The notes beneath the pieces were generated by a model that was not told where the DNA came from, made no database searches, and saw only the letters and a program-made list of their open reading frames with translations. Below, one piece after another: positions 22,691-35,480 of a stretch of DNA of 64,000 nt. The DNA lies in assembly GCF_000003855.2 (NCBI RefSeq), contig NW_003101664.1, positions 405,632 through 469,631 of the forward strand, in the 5' to 3' direction. This DNA is from Blastomyces gilchristii SLH14081. Lineage: Eukaryota; Ascomycota; Eurotiomycetes; Onygenales; Ajellomycetaceae. Every line of letters begins with the position of its first letter. Position 1 is the first letter of the stretch. Both the position numbers and the translations under genes were made by a program.

Positions 22691-24936
22691 GTTTTTTTCT
22701 TTTTATATTAGTTAATTGTAAGTTCATAATTATTAATAATTGAAATTAATTTTGAGTTTTTAAAAATTATTGTACAAGTTGTAATCAAGTCAGAAATAAT
22801 ATATATATATATATATATCTATAATGTATAAGTATCAACATTTTTTCAATATTGATATTCACAATTATTAATATACTTTTAATGATATTATCTGATAACA
22901 CAATTTAGTAATACTCTCTTTCACAATATTAATATATTTCAAGAAATATGACAGAGACTAATCAAGATTGTTTATTTACTTTTATACATTGATAATATTC
23001 AATCTGAGTTAGTACTAAAATTATAACTAAGCTAAGAAACAAGATTATTTTCTCTTATATTAATTCTTCTTATACATATCAGTAATTAGTTATTGAAAAT
23101 AAATTATTATCTTTGTTAAATTATTATTATATCTTCTGAATTCACTTCTTTCACTTCTTTTACTTCTATTGAAGATTCACAAACTGTTCAAGAAATCACT
23201 ATGAATTACAAAGTCTATATTGTTTACAATTCAACACAGAATACTCTCTTTCAATTATAATAAATAATCACTTCATTCTTCACATCTGATTCCAGGTCAC
23301 AAAATTTATGAAAAACTCAACACAAATATTAAGATGAACTATGAAATAATTATCAACAGATTGTATTGTAGATTACTGAAGAGTTATCTCTCTACTACAA
23401 TCACTGCAACTTCATTCAGAAATATTTATTATAAACTGATCATAACTCTGAAGAAATTTCTTGACATCTGAAGTTATCAGAATACAGACAATAAAAGAAA
23501 AATAATCAGAAGATTACTACTGAGCTGATAAGTTACTCTATCAGATAATAATTTTTGATAACACTAACTTTCTAATTTGAAGAAAATCATGTGAAAACAA
23601 TCATATATTAGTACTCTGATTTCACAACTCTTATCTGATAACTTTTATAAATAATTACTTTGTATATATATATCTCTGAATCTTTCTCTTCAATCAATTG
23701 AAAACTCTGAATTTTAAACACTTCTTCAAATACTTAATTCAAATCTTCATATTTCACATCAATTCTGTTTTCAGTTCAATCTTAAGATACACTACAAAGT
23801 CAATATATAATATCTAGAATCAGAGTTGAAGAATCATTGAAGAGTATCTCTCACAGTGAATGCATAAACTAGTACAAATAATCTTACATTTATGAGAGTT
23901 ATATGTTATTACATTGATGAGAACTGAACTTATTAAGAGATATTAATTGAATTTAAATTATTGATCAGTAGTCATACTAAGAATTATATAGCAGAGATAT
24001 TAATAACTGTGATTAAAAATGACTATTAAGATATTAGTCTCAGTCTTCTTACAATTAGAACTGATAATGCTGTGAATAACTACACTATGATGAAGAGCTT
24101 GAAGCAAAAATTGACTTTGCATTTCTGAAATAATAAACAAGGTTATATTTTCTGTATTGCTCATGTGATTCAACTTGTAATATAAACACTGATAAAGAAT
24201 CTTAACATTAAGATGAAAAATAATGAGATGACTGATTCTTGAGATGAGAATGAGATGAAAGTGATTACTCAAGTAACTTTTATATTCACTTTATAAAAGA
24301 TAATGTTTTTTGATAACACTTTTTGATATTACTTTTTAATAATGCTTTTTAATAACACTACTGTTAATTTTGAATAGATTGACTAATAATTTAAATATCA
24401 CAGATTCAAAGTATTGCTAATGTGATTTGTATCTTCTCTAAGTAATAACAATGATTTCATAATATTTAACAAATAAATAAATCAGTCACATCACTGAATA
24501 TGATACAGAATGTTAGAACACAGTGAAGTTTAATATATAAGATGACTGTTCAGACTCTTCAATTATATCAGATGATTGATCATTGAGTGCAACACTCTGA
24601 TCAGAAAAAGATTCAGATATTGAAACTTTCTGATATGAAGTGAACTCAGTTGAAATATGTGATTGATTTACTGTTTCAGTTTTATAAGATAACAAAAACA
24701 GTCTCAATCACTTGTACATCAATGCTGCAATCAGTCTGATGAGTGTATAACAGTTTATTTACTCATCTTGAGAAGCAGTTGAATCACTCAAAAAGAAATT
24801 CAGTCTGAAATGATGCTATAGTGCAGGCTATTATTGCTGCAAGGGATAAACTGGCATATTATTACAGCAAAACTGAACAATCTTTTGCAGAGTATTATAC
24901 TGTAGCAGCTCTACTAGATCTCTTCTGTTGAGTTAC

Positions 24937-25092
24937 TCTTCAGCTAAGTGTAAACAGAATTTGAATCCTCAAACTTCTGTTAAGATTAGAGAATTGAGAA
25001 ATGACTCTGATGATAAACTAGATATAATGCAAGCAGTTGAGATTCCTACTTTTCAAAATAGTTATAATCTACTATCTGATGATAGAAATTAG
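24937..25092 (+). pseudogene. LINE ORF1 C-terminal fragment (probable)
   Basis: 51 codons open from the very left end of the LINE to a TAG, with a hydrophilic sequence including NPQTSVKIRELRNDSDDK. Its position just before ORF2 and its openness suggest the end of ORF1 (gag-like), cut by 5' truncation. No zinc knuckle is present in what remains. Confidence 0.4.
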
Positions 25093-25121
25093 ATTCTACT
25101 CTATCTCTACTCTCTCTTAGT

Positions 25122-28100
25122 ATGGATATACAACAAAAACAACAAAAAAAGTTTAAAAACTCTTCAAAAATCACATTTATTCAAAATAATGTGAATAGAA
25201 ACTCAAATTGCATTTATTCTTGTCTTCAGATTGTATTTGAACAAAAAGTTGACTTTGTACTTCTTCAAGAACCAAACTTTGATACTGAGCAAAAGTACAT
25301 CATTTCTCATTCAAGCTATTACTGCTTTCTCTCTGAAAAATCTGAGATAAAATCAAGAGTAGTGATCTATGAGAGAAAAAGATCAAGGTATCAATTTAAT
25401 TTGAGATTTGATATCATATCTGACTCTGATATTCTAGTGGGTGATATTATAGATAAAGAGAATGAGTTTGATACTATTCAACTTATAAATATCTATAATG
25501 AAAAGTCATTGAAAGAAAACAACAATACCTGGACAATTAATAGAGAATTTTTGAATATAACTCTCTTAAAAAACTCTATAATTGTAGAAGACTTCAATAC
25601 ACATCATCCCTGATGAAACTCAGAGTGCATAAGAGCAGTAAGAGCAGATAAACTGATTGAATGAACTTTTAAGCATTCAATAGATTTAGTTAACAAGTCT
25701 GATCAACAAACATTCTTTAGAAAAGGCATGAAACAGAAATCTATTATAGATCTAACTTTCATGTCATAAAATCTAATTGAAAAAAGACTTATAAACTGGT
25801 TTATTGATTCAAATGAAACCTCAGGATCAGGTCATGAGATCATTCAATTTGATATTGAACTGAGTGAAAAACAAAGAAGTGAAAATCCTCTTCTCTCTAA
25901 TCAGTATAACTTTGAAAAAGCTGATTGAAAAGCAGTTGAAGAAAGAGTAAAACAGCTGAAATCTGAAAGACAGAGTGAGCTTTATTAGAATCAAAGTCAA
26001 GATATCTCAAATGAAATGCTTAAGAATAGAGCAAAGCTGATTACATCTATTCTTCTAACAAGTATTGAAGAAAATATTTCAAAGAAAAAGTCTTCTGAGT
26101 ATTCCAAACCTTGATGAAATGAGAATATCACTTCTAAAAGAAAGCAACTAGCCACTGCTAAGAGAGAGTGAAAGAATAACTTAATATCTGATGAAGAGTT
26201 CAAAGCTATTCAAAATGAATATTTTTCAGATATTAAAAAAGCCAAAACAGATTACTGGAACAAATTTCTTGAAGAAGCATAAGAAAAAGAAGTTTTTAAA
26301 GCCTTCAACTATACTAAAACAAGAAGTGTAGCAAAGCTTTCAACCTTAGAATATGAATTTCAGAATGAATTGTATACAGCAAACTCTTTTGAGGAAAAAT
26401 GTCAAGCTTTTATGAGAATTCTCTTTCAAAACTCATCACATTTAGAAGAGAAGAATATGTCATTTCATGAATATATTGATGAAAATAACTGGGAATGACC
26501 TGAGCTTACAGGTGATGAACTAGAGTCAGTAATATTCTCAAGTTCAATTAAACCTGCTGCAGAGCCTGATTCAATTAATCATTTAATTATTCAAAACACA
26601 TATTCCTACTTGAAGAATGAATATTTTGAGCTCTTTTTCAATATCTTAAGAAATGGTTATCATTCTGAATGCTGGAGAGAAGCTACTGAAGTAATCCTTG
26701 CAAAACCTAATAGAAAAGCTTCAGTTTCTAAGTCATATAGAGTAATATCTCTGTTGAACTGTTTGAGAAAAGTTCTAGAAAAGATAATAGCTACTAGATT
26801 ATCTTTTATAAGCTCTATTAGTGATTCTCTTCTATTTAATGAACAAATGAGAGATAGAAAACAATGTTCTGCAATTAACACTGTTCTCTCAGTTCTTCAT
26901 GATATTCAAGTAGCAAAGCATGAAGGCCTGGTCTCAACTGCAGTTTTTATTGACATAAAAGATGCATTTGATCATATTTCAAAGTCTAAGATGATTCAAA
27001 CTTTGAAGATGTTAAAACTGTCACTTTCTCTAATAAAATGAGTTAATTGTTTCATGTCTAAAAGAATTATACAACTATTCTTTGATGGAAGAAAACAAGA
27101 TAAAACTGAGATAAAAATAGAAGTATCACAAGAATCTTCAATCTCACCTGTTTTATTTGCAATATACACTGCATATTTATTCAAGAATAGAGAGATGAAA
27201 ATAGTGAGATCTTTAAGTTATGTAGATGATATTGGTCTTCTCTACAGTTCAAAGACAATCAAAGAGAATTTAGAAGTGATTGAGAAAGCAGCAAAGGAAA
27301 TCTTTGTTAGAGCAGATATTAATCTAATTCAATTTAATATGAATAAAACTGAGTTAATTCACTTTTTTTCCAGATTTAATGAGAAAGAACTAAGTCTAAC
27401 TCTTCTGAATAAAGAGATTAAACCCAGTTTGAATATCAAATGACTAGAAGTATGGTTAAACTCTAAGTTGAATTTTAAATATCATATTCAACAAAGAATC
27501 ATCAAGGCAGAGAGACTACTGAATAGTATAATCAGACTATCAAATACTGAGAGAGGTTTATCTTTTCAGGCTATGAGACAGTTGTATATAGCCTGTATTA
27601 CCTCAGTAGCTGATTATAGAGTTCAAGTTTGATGAAACAATCAAGATAACTTTACTGAACTGTTTCAAAGTCTATAAAACAGAGCTTTGAGAAGAATTCT
27701 GAGAGTATTCAAATCATCTCCTATTAAAGCAATGGAAATTGAAGCCTCAATTTCATCTCCTGCTATTTGATTTGAAAAGGCCTGTATAAACTATACTCTG
27801 AGAGTCATAAAGATGAGCTCAAATCATATAATCAGAGAAAGAGTCTCTTCTTCATTTTCATCAGTTAACTCAGGAAATGAACTGGATTGAAATAGATTTC
27901 TTGATTAGAATGAGAATAATGCTTTAAAGAAAATGCCCTCTCAACTGTATAGACTATGTTCACTTATTAAGAATCAATTTTCTTCATTAAATGTTGAGAA
28001 AATTGATCATGAGAAGATATCTCTCTGGAGAGAAAAGCTGAACTCTCTCATAGACTTATAAATAAGTGAACTATCTAAAGAGAGAGAATATAAACAGTAT

Positions 28101-29066
28101 TTGAAGAAGATCTCTACAATCAATATAAAAGACTCTATTCTGATTTACTCAGATGGCTCAAAAAATGAGAATTTGAATAGATTAGATGCAGACATTGCTT
28201 ATACTGAAGATAATATCAATTTTATCTCAGATTTCTGAAATTTAGGCTGTGAATCTGAAGTCTTTGATGCTGAACTATTTGCAATAGTAAAAGCTTTCAA
28301 ACTCATTGAAATAAAATCTCATAAAAGAGAAAATAGTTTGAAAGAGACATAAATATTCTCTGATAGTCAAGCTGCTTTAAAAAGACTTAGAAATAGTCAG
28401 ATTCATAATGATCAAATGAATCTTGACCTGATTTTAAACTCTGTTTTAAAAATTCAAAAGAGAAGAACATCTAAACTGATAATTCATCTGCATTGAGTTC
28501 CTGCTCATATGAATATTCATGACAATGAATTGACTGATTCAGCTGCAAAAAAGGGTTCAGAATTAAGCAGATCTATTCAAAAAACAGTGTCCTGATCTTT
28601 CATAAAGAGAAAGATAAAAGAATCTTGTTTAAACAAGTGAAATGAAAGCTGGCAGAAACAAAAGAAGAGCATACATTATTCAAGATTTGAGACAAAATCA
28701 AAGTGGAAATCTTGTTCAATTAAATGCAAAAAGAAAATATTCTCATTCATAATTCAGCTAAAACTAGAACATGGTTATTTCAAATTCTATATACAAAGAT
28801 TTGATAATAGATTTGATTCAACAGAGTGCTCATTCTGCAATACAAATGAGAATCCTGAGTATATTGTAATGCATTATGCATTATACAATAGTCTCAGAGT
28901 CAGATTAAAGAAGAAGTATGATTTAAATCAATTAAATATGAGATTCTTATTCTCAACTGAGACAGGACTTAAATACTTAATAGACTTTCTATCAGAAACT
29001 CAAGCAGCTATAAGAAAATGACTCAACTCAGAAGTATCTGAATATGAAGAGATGAAAATTGATTAG
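25122..29066 (+). pseudogene. LINE ORF2: endonuclease, reverse transcriptase, RNase H
   Basis: One frame of 1314 codons with no frameshift, only point stops (26 internal: 19 TGA, 5 TAA, 2 TAG by my reading). Domains: APE-type endonuclease, residues 1 to about 230 (IQNNVN, catalytic Glu in LLQEPNF, DFNTHH); reverse transcriptase, about 480-800 (AVFIDIKDAFD, ISPVLFAIY, YVDD box in SLSYVDDIGL); RNase H, about 1000-1150 (IYSDGS, AELFAI, FSDSQAA, then a His-containing block); and a Cys/His region, ECSFCNTNENPEYIVMHY, at about 1230-1247. The start ATG is the first in frame and the endonuclease begins about 20 residues later. Many TGA stand where Trp is expected. It would copy LINE RNA at the target site; this copy cannot as it stands. 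Confidence 0.9.
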
Positions 29067-30387
29067 ATATAGTCTGTTAAAACAGCTATACACTATCTTT
29101 TAATAATTTTATTTTGTTATAGTCTTTCTTTACTGTACTTGTTTCTTTCTGTTCTTTTCTATCTATCTATTTAATGTGTCTATCTTTAGGACTATGTTCT
29201 CTTTTCCTTTGTCATGATATTTTCAAATGATTTCAAAGTATTAATAGGTGTTGAAATACTGCAATTTGTAAACAGTTTTTGTATTCTGGGCTGGAATTTT
29301 CTGATTTTGCATATCTGAAATTGATAAGTGTATAATAGTTGACTCTATAGATATAGGAAAAACTCTGAGAACTAAAGGTTCTCAGGTAGATGTCATAGTC
29401 TCTGACTGCATACATCTATAATTGAAGAATAATAATAATAATAATCTTCTGTTGAGTTAATATCTACACTTCTCAAGATTGAACAGAGAAGAAATAAGAC
29501 TCATATGTTAAATTAGTCTGAGACTACTACAATATCAACTATCAGAGATTTGAATGAGCAGATGTTTGAGATGTGAAGACAGTGAAATACAATTTTCTAG
29601 TAAGTAATGATCTTTGATAATGCTGCATATTACATAGAACTATAATACTAACTTTGAAACAGAACTTGCATACATTGATTGCAACTGAAAATCAGATAAA
29701 ACTATATACTTGTAAAACTGAATTTGACTGCTATCTTCAAGATAATTTAATGAATTTACATATCAAATCAATTCTAGAGTTATGAAAAATTGTTAAGAGT
29801 ATATATTCAACTGTTGCACTGATGATGTGTGATATTCTGATAATTTCATTGACAGGGGTGAGAATGAAGTGAAAGTTCAACTTAAGTCAAGATATTTATT
29901 ACTATTATCAGAGACAATTACAAGAAGAAACAATCAAGAAACTCATGATTGTAAAACATGAAATTATCAGACAGTTTAATACCTCTGATTACAGTATATC
30001 AGAGAAGTATAGTTTTCATGAGAAAGTGAAGAATAAACTTACATAAGAATGTATTTAGTTGTTTCATGATCATTATCAATAATCATTACCAAATTCTGAT
30101 TATATAAGCAATCACTGAATGAACTGAATGAGACTGAATTTAATCTTCAGTCTCAGTCTCATTCTGATTTTGAAAGAATGATTATCTTTTACAGTTTATT
30201 CTGAGAAATTACTCTCATTTCACTGTTCTTGAATTAAATCTGATCATTTTTCATATCATTTCTCTCAGAAATGGTCCATTTTCAGATTTTTTTAAGGCTT
30301 GGTCCTGGTGGGACTCATGTCAAGAAATGTATGAGATTAGACCAAATGAGACCAAATGTGAAATTCATGGTCCCGCCGGCCAGTCTA

Positions 30388-33144
30388 CTGCTATCTGAAC
30401 TGAAAGATATGCAGAATCTCTCGGAGAGTTTACTTGAAGTAGTAAGAAAAGTAACTGAAATCACTGAACTGAAATTGAAGCTCTGTACATGTATGAGAAT
30501 TCTAAATAAGATTGAGATCTTGTGTACACAGTGACAGACTGAGATGAAAGTTAAATAACAATTGACATTCACTGTGAATCAAGCATTCACTATGAAGAGC
30601 TTCACTGATACAATCATCATTATTAATAAGAATAGAGAAAATCAGGTTATAAATCTACAGCAGAAGATTAAACATTTATATAGATAGATAATTACATCAA
30701 ATCTGAATATCTTATCATAATTATTCACAATCTCTTTAGAAGTGTATACATTATCAGAGATTACTACACAGAATAAGAATCTGAATATAAAATATATCAA
30801 GCTGAGAGATCTGTCAGAATTATCAAGCTTTAATAACAACTGAAAAAATAATGCTATAATCAGCTAGCTAAGTCAGATGTAATCATATTATTGAATTGAA
30901 TATGAACTCACAGACAGACAGTCAATGAAATTTTAACAAGTCTTAAGATCTGCTGCATTTCTATATGAAAAAGCAAAGTCATTATAAATGACTGATAAAA
31001 AGATAAATCTTACAGATCTAAAATAATATTCATTTTCATAAATATGAAATGAGTTTTCTAAATGAATCTTGCATAACTTTGAGAAAGTGAATGTATAAGA
31101 CAAGTGTTATAAACACTTCACTGAGTGTAGATAAGTAAGTAATCTTATATTATACTTTACACACTTCAGCTTATACTATCTTATATTAAATAAAGAGCTT
31201 TCAACATCTTTCTATTTATAGATCTTCATTCATGATCTTACATCTGAGTTAAGAGCAGAATAGAAATACTTAATCTTATAATCAGACACAGTGAAAGAAG
31301 CATATAATATTCTCATTGTATGAGAATAAGTGAGTTAATTATAACAGAAAATACTGCAATCAAGTATATCTCAGTAGAGAATGAGTAATCAGACTTCTAT
31401 AACATAAGTTACACACTCAGATACAATGAATCTAGATTTAAATGTTATTACTAAAGTGCTGAATTCTCTGAAAAAGAGATTCTCTGAGTGAAAATCTTGA
31501 TATTTTGAGCATTGAGCTTGCTTCAACTGCAGATATTAAAATCATGATGTAAAAGATTGCACACAGTATATGCAGTTAAGAAAGTTAAAAAACTAGCAGA
31601 ATCAGTGAGCTCAGAGACACTCACTGATATTCTATAAAAAGTCTTTAAAGTGAAAGAAATGTCTGTGTTAGATGACTTACTGAATTCTGTGAATGCAAAG
31701 AGAAAGCAGGCTTCTGACTGAGATACAGATGAGAATGAAGTAAAAGCTCATCTTAATGTCTTAGAGTGTGAAATGTTAATATATAAAGAGCACTTGAGTA
31801 AGAATTAAGAGATAACTGTAAAAGTGTTAACAGACACAGAAGCTTCTACACAATATATTAATAATTATATAATTTAAAGACTGAAAGAGGTTCACTGAGT
31901 GAAGAATTTCTGATGTATAAGATTGTCTGATAACTGATATTTAATATTATCTGTAAGAGTAAGAGTTTCCTTGTACTTTGAAGAATGATCTTGCTATATT
32001 TGAGTGTGAGAGCTGCAGAATGTGAAATACAACCTTATTCTCAAACTTGATTGATTTTAAAGATTCAACTCACAGATTCAATGATATACATGTTATATGT
32101 AATTAACTGATAGAAAGAAAATGATTCATATAATTCTATTAACTGATATAAGAAGAACATTTCACATCTCTGATATAGAAGAGTTAAATCTGCTTATACA
32201 TTAATAAGCAAAGAGAATGATTTGCAAGACCTCATCTGAAAGCATTCTGTATGTCATATAAGATCTGAAAGTGAAGGAAATCAAGATAAAAGATATATGA
32301 AAGAACAAGTGTATGAAAAAACTTCTGAAGAAGTATGAAAAAGTCTTTTAAACAGATCTTTCACTGAAATTGCTGTCAGAATGAGGATTTGTACATAAGA
32401 TTAACACAGAGAATGTGAAACTAGTTAATTAGAATATATACTCTCTGTCACAAATATATCTTGAAGAATAGAAGCATCAGATCACAGACCTTCTAGAATA
32501 TAGTCTTATATAACTCTCATCAAGCATGTGAGACTTCTCAGTTCTATTCATGAAAAAGACAGATGAGAAGTGACAGATGTGTATTGATTATTGAGCACTT
32601 AATAAGCTTACAATCAAGAATGAATATTCACTGTCACAGATTCAATAATAGTTAAATACAGTTGAAAACATCTGATATCTATTAAAGATTGATCTTCTCT
32701 CAGAATATTAACAGATTCATATAAATAAACTGTTAATACTGTGAATTATATTTAATATGCAATGAGAGAAGTTTGAATTTCTGATAATATTATTCAGTCT
32801 AACAAATGCATCTGTCATCTTTTAAACAATGATGAATATAATTTTTCATAAATAGAATGAAATCTTGTGTCTCATATATCTGAATAACATCTTACTTTTC
32901 TCAAACTCATATAATGAACATCTAAAGTATCTTGATAAAGTGCTTACAACTCTGACAGAGTATAATCTCTACGTCAAATCAATCAAGTGTATATTTGAAA
33001 TGAAAGAGTTGAAGTTTTGTGAGACATGTGATAAGTGATAACTATATACACCTCATTCTAAAGAAATTGAATGTTATAGCAAATTAACTATGACTGAGAA
33101 ATATATATTATATATAACAGTTTCTTGAGTTGATCTCATATTAC
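30388..33144 (+). pseudogene. Gypsy-D copy A gag and RT remnant
   Basis: Continues Gypsy-D after hAT-1 copy 2. A gag zinc knuckle at 31519-31560 keeps all ligands (C-F-N-C ... H ... C, with a stop where an aromatic or Trp residue would be). RT follows, with YLNNILLFS, a degraded YxDD box, at 32878-32904. The corresponding parts of copy B are at 38298-41053. Confidence 0.72.
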
Positions 33145-33650
33145 TAGACTGGCCGCTGGGACCATGAATTTCACGTTTGATCTCATTTGATCTGGTCTCA
33201 TACATTTCTTGGCGTGAATCCCGCTGGAACTAGCCATCAAAAAAACATGCAAAGTGACTATATATCAGATCTTAAAATGAAGTCATGACTTGAAAAAAAT
33301 GAGAAAGTGATTTCATTTAGTCTCATTTAGTCTCATTCTTGACATAAAGTTACTATTTTTATACATTTTAAGGTTTTTTTTAGACTATTTTTAACTTTTT
33401 AAAAAGTAACACTTTTTGATAATGCTCAAATGAGATTTAAAGTCATTTAAAGCAATAAAAATAATTTAAATTAAGAAGTGGAAATCATGATCTCATTTGA
33501 AAAATATGATAAGAGTAGACAGTAAGTCTCACTGAGACAGTATGAGACTACTATCTAATGTTAAAACTGTGTAATGAGATCAGTTGAATTGATAATGAGA
33601 CTATCAAAAAATCTGATTCTAGTCTCAGACACAGTCACACGGTCAGTCTA
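33145..33650 (-). mobile_element. hAT-1N, copy 3
   Basis: 506 bp in reverse orientation, TAGACTGGCCGCTGGGACC...GTCAGTCTA, with a perfect TSD CATATTAC (33137-33144 and 33651-33658). Its 3' end keeps CG and GG sites lost in most other copies. Confidence 0.92.
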
Positions 33651-34689
33651 CATATTACTGCAGATAGACTGACTGTGTGACTGTGTCTATTTCATAGATA
33701 AGATATATGAAGATAATCTTGAGAAATATAAGATTTCTCAACTTCTGACAAAAACAGATCTCACAGAGAGACTCTATTTTCATAATATCAGAGACTAAGT
33801 GTTATTAAAAAGTGTTACTTTCATGCAATGCACATGTACTTACTGCAGTGATTTACTCTCTATATATGTAACTGAGAGTTATAGCTTTCTTATACTGCAC
33901 AGCTCTCTCTGAGATGCTGTTAGCAGTTTACAACTCATATAGTCTCTCAGTTTAGCATGTACTGTGTGTATACAGCTCTGTATACTGAGACTGTATTAAT
34001 TATTATAATCTGACATGATACTTGCTTTTCACAGACCATGTTTTATTTAAAGAGAGAGAAGAAAGATACAACTGTTGTTTTATTAAGAAGAAAATGAATA
34101 ATTAGTATTATTAAATATAATTTAATTCATCTGTATTTAAAATTTAATTAGTCTATACTCTTTAATTTAAGAGTTTCTAAGAGTGTTTTAATAGTTTTCA
34201 TACCAGCTTGAACTTAGTGATGAGTTGAAGAAGAAGAGAAAAGAGAGAAGAAAGAAATGAGAATAACTTATCTTTATAATATGAAAACAGAGAATCACTG
34301 TAATCATTCTTTCTAGTAACAAAGATCTGTTTTCTGCATGTATCTCTGATATAGATTATATAATAACTGTATATAAAGAATATTAATAGTGCATGTATTA
34401 AATGAAGATAATATTACTATATAATACTGTAGCTGTTTCTGTACATCTCTGAATGCTGTTAATAGTTTCTTTATCTCTTTATATTTGATAAGTTAATAAT
34501 ATATTTCAATGCACTCTTTCTTTCATTATTATTAGTATTATCATCATCATTATTATTATCATCACTATTATTATCATCATTACTATTATCATCACTATTA
34601 TATTATTACTAGCTGTCTTCTCTGCCTTCATCTCTCTTCAACACTTAGTAAAATCAATTATATTATTTCTCTTCAAATATTCTGCGGTT

Positions 34690-35480
34690 CTGTGAACTAT
34701 CAAGGCGCGTGAGCACTGTCACAGATTGAAGAAAGAGAAGAAGAAGGTATTTAAGCACAGAGAGACAGATTATAAGATACATTATAATATTTTAAAGAGA
34801 CTCTGTAAGAGAGCAGAATAATAACAATTTTAAGTAATACTTCTGATAGATTTAGACTGAACTAAGTATAGAAATAATGTAAATGACATTATCTATGAGA
34901 GATTGAAAAAGAAGATAGTGAAGAGTTTTATATAGTAGTGATGAAATCAGAAGAAGTTCTGAGAATGATTTAAGATCAAGATAAAGAGAGAGAGAGAGAA
35001 GAAGAGTATTACTATAAATAAGTAATAGCAGAAGAAGATTGAGAAGATATTAAAGTAGAAAATAAAGAAGTCAAAACTGATAAGTTTTTTATTAAGAGAT
35101 AATGATTTTTAATAATACTTCTGTTCTCTAATTGATTAGCAGAAGCTGACAGAGAAGAAGGGAATTAAGGTCTTGTTTAGATCTCAAATGCACTTCATAA
35201 TGCAGAATATTGAGAAGATAGTTCTACTTTCTGAGCATGCTAATCTGCTTACTGCTGAGATGAAACTCAAGACAGTAGATCAGAAAATGTGAGATTTTAA
35301 GACACAGATTAATCTGACTGAGAGAAAGCAGTGAGAACTCTTCTCTGAGAAGGCAGCAGAGAGAGATTTTAAAATAGTTATCATCTCAGATGAGAAGAAG
35401 AAGAAGAAGAAGAATAAGAATAAGAAGTGAATTATGAAGAATGATGAGAAGAATGAGAAAGAGAAGAAAGATAATAAGTA
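34690..35480 (+). pseudogene. Unrecognised basic reading frame of hAT-1, copy 3
   Basis: Third copy of the first hAT-1 frame, starting at the conserved ATCAAGGCGCGTG (34699-34711) and ending in the Lys-rich run. Same length as in the other copies, many stops. Confidence 0.42.

Larger units (their letters stand above)
24936..29445 (+). mobile_element. Tad-like LINE, best copy
   Basis: 4510 bp with a perfect 14-bp TSD, CTTCTGTTGAGTTA (24922-24935 and 29446-29459), and an (AAT)n 3' tail at about 29425-29445. It carries the end of ORF1, all of ORF2 and the 3' untranslated part. APE endonuclease, reverse transcriptase and RNase H in this order are typical of the fungal Tad clade. The missing ORF1 start suggests 5' truncation. 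It is inserted in the hAT-1 transposase gene; the empty site is seen in hAT-1 copy 3 near 46450. Confidence 0.93.
23700..30000 (+). pseudogene. hAT transposase remnant, copy 2, split by LINE
   Basis: Core motif TIRTDNAVNNY at 24051-24083 and FCIAHVIQLVI at 24147-24179 are hAT RNase H-like transposase blocks. Then AIIAARDKLAYYYSKTEQ at about 24826-24880 and AALLD at about 24907-24921, where the LINE enters. The frame resumes after the LINE at 29460 with NIYTSQD and ends in a C-terminal dimerisation region with TVALMMCDILIISLTGVR (about 29808-29865). Several stops. The left limit is uncertain. The 64- and 90-codon minus-strand stretches at 24513-24707 and 24000-24272 are antisense shadows. Confidence 0.75.
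20117..30387 (+). mobile_element. hAT-1 copy 2, best copy, with nested LINE
   Basis: Begins TAGACTGACCGTGTGACC and ends GCCGGCCAGTCTA. TSD CTACTATC (20109-20116) and CTGCTATC (30388-30395). The empty site is visible in Gypsy-D copy B as CTGCTACC at 38298-38305. Without the LINE and its duplication it is about 5.75 kb. It carries the same A-rich tract, microsatellite, basic reading frame and transposase as the other copies, with fewer mutations at the ends. Confidence 0.92.
19515..33664 (+). mobile_element. Gypsy-D copy A, 5' half, interrupted
   Basis: A Gypsy-D element in plus orientation: 5' LTR (19515-19680), leader and gag (19681-20116, then 30388 on), zinc knuckle, RT (to about 33144). 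It is split by hAT-1 copy 2 and by an hAT-1N at 33145-33650, and stops at 33664 against the left end of hAT-1 copy 3. The integrase half and the 3' LTR are missing. Copy B (37693-46431) is the complete reference. Confidence 0.82.

Noticed and set aside
26660..26881. Minus-strand 73-codon ORF inside the LINE
   Set aside because: Antisense to the reverse transcriptase domain of ORF2.
25122..29066. TGA read as Trp (mitochondrial-type code)
   Set aside because: TAA and TAG also interrupt the frame, TGG is still used for Trp here and in the SDR gene, and the SDR gene has spliceosomal introns. Mutation of TGG explains the data.
30271..30572. Open stretches of 85-87 codons on both strands at the right end of hAT-1 copy 2
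   Set aside because: They cross the element boundary at 30387 into Gypsy-D, so they cannot be conserved genes.
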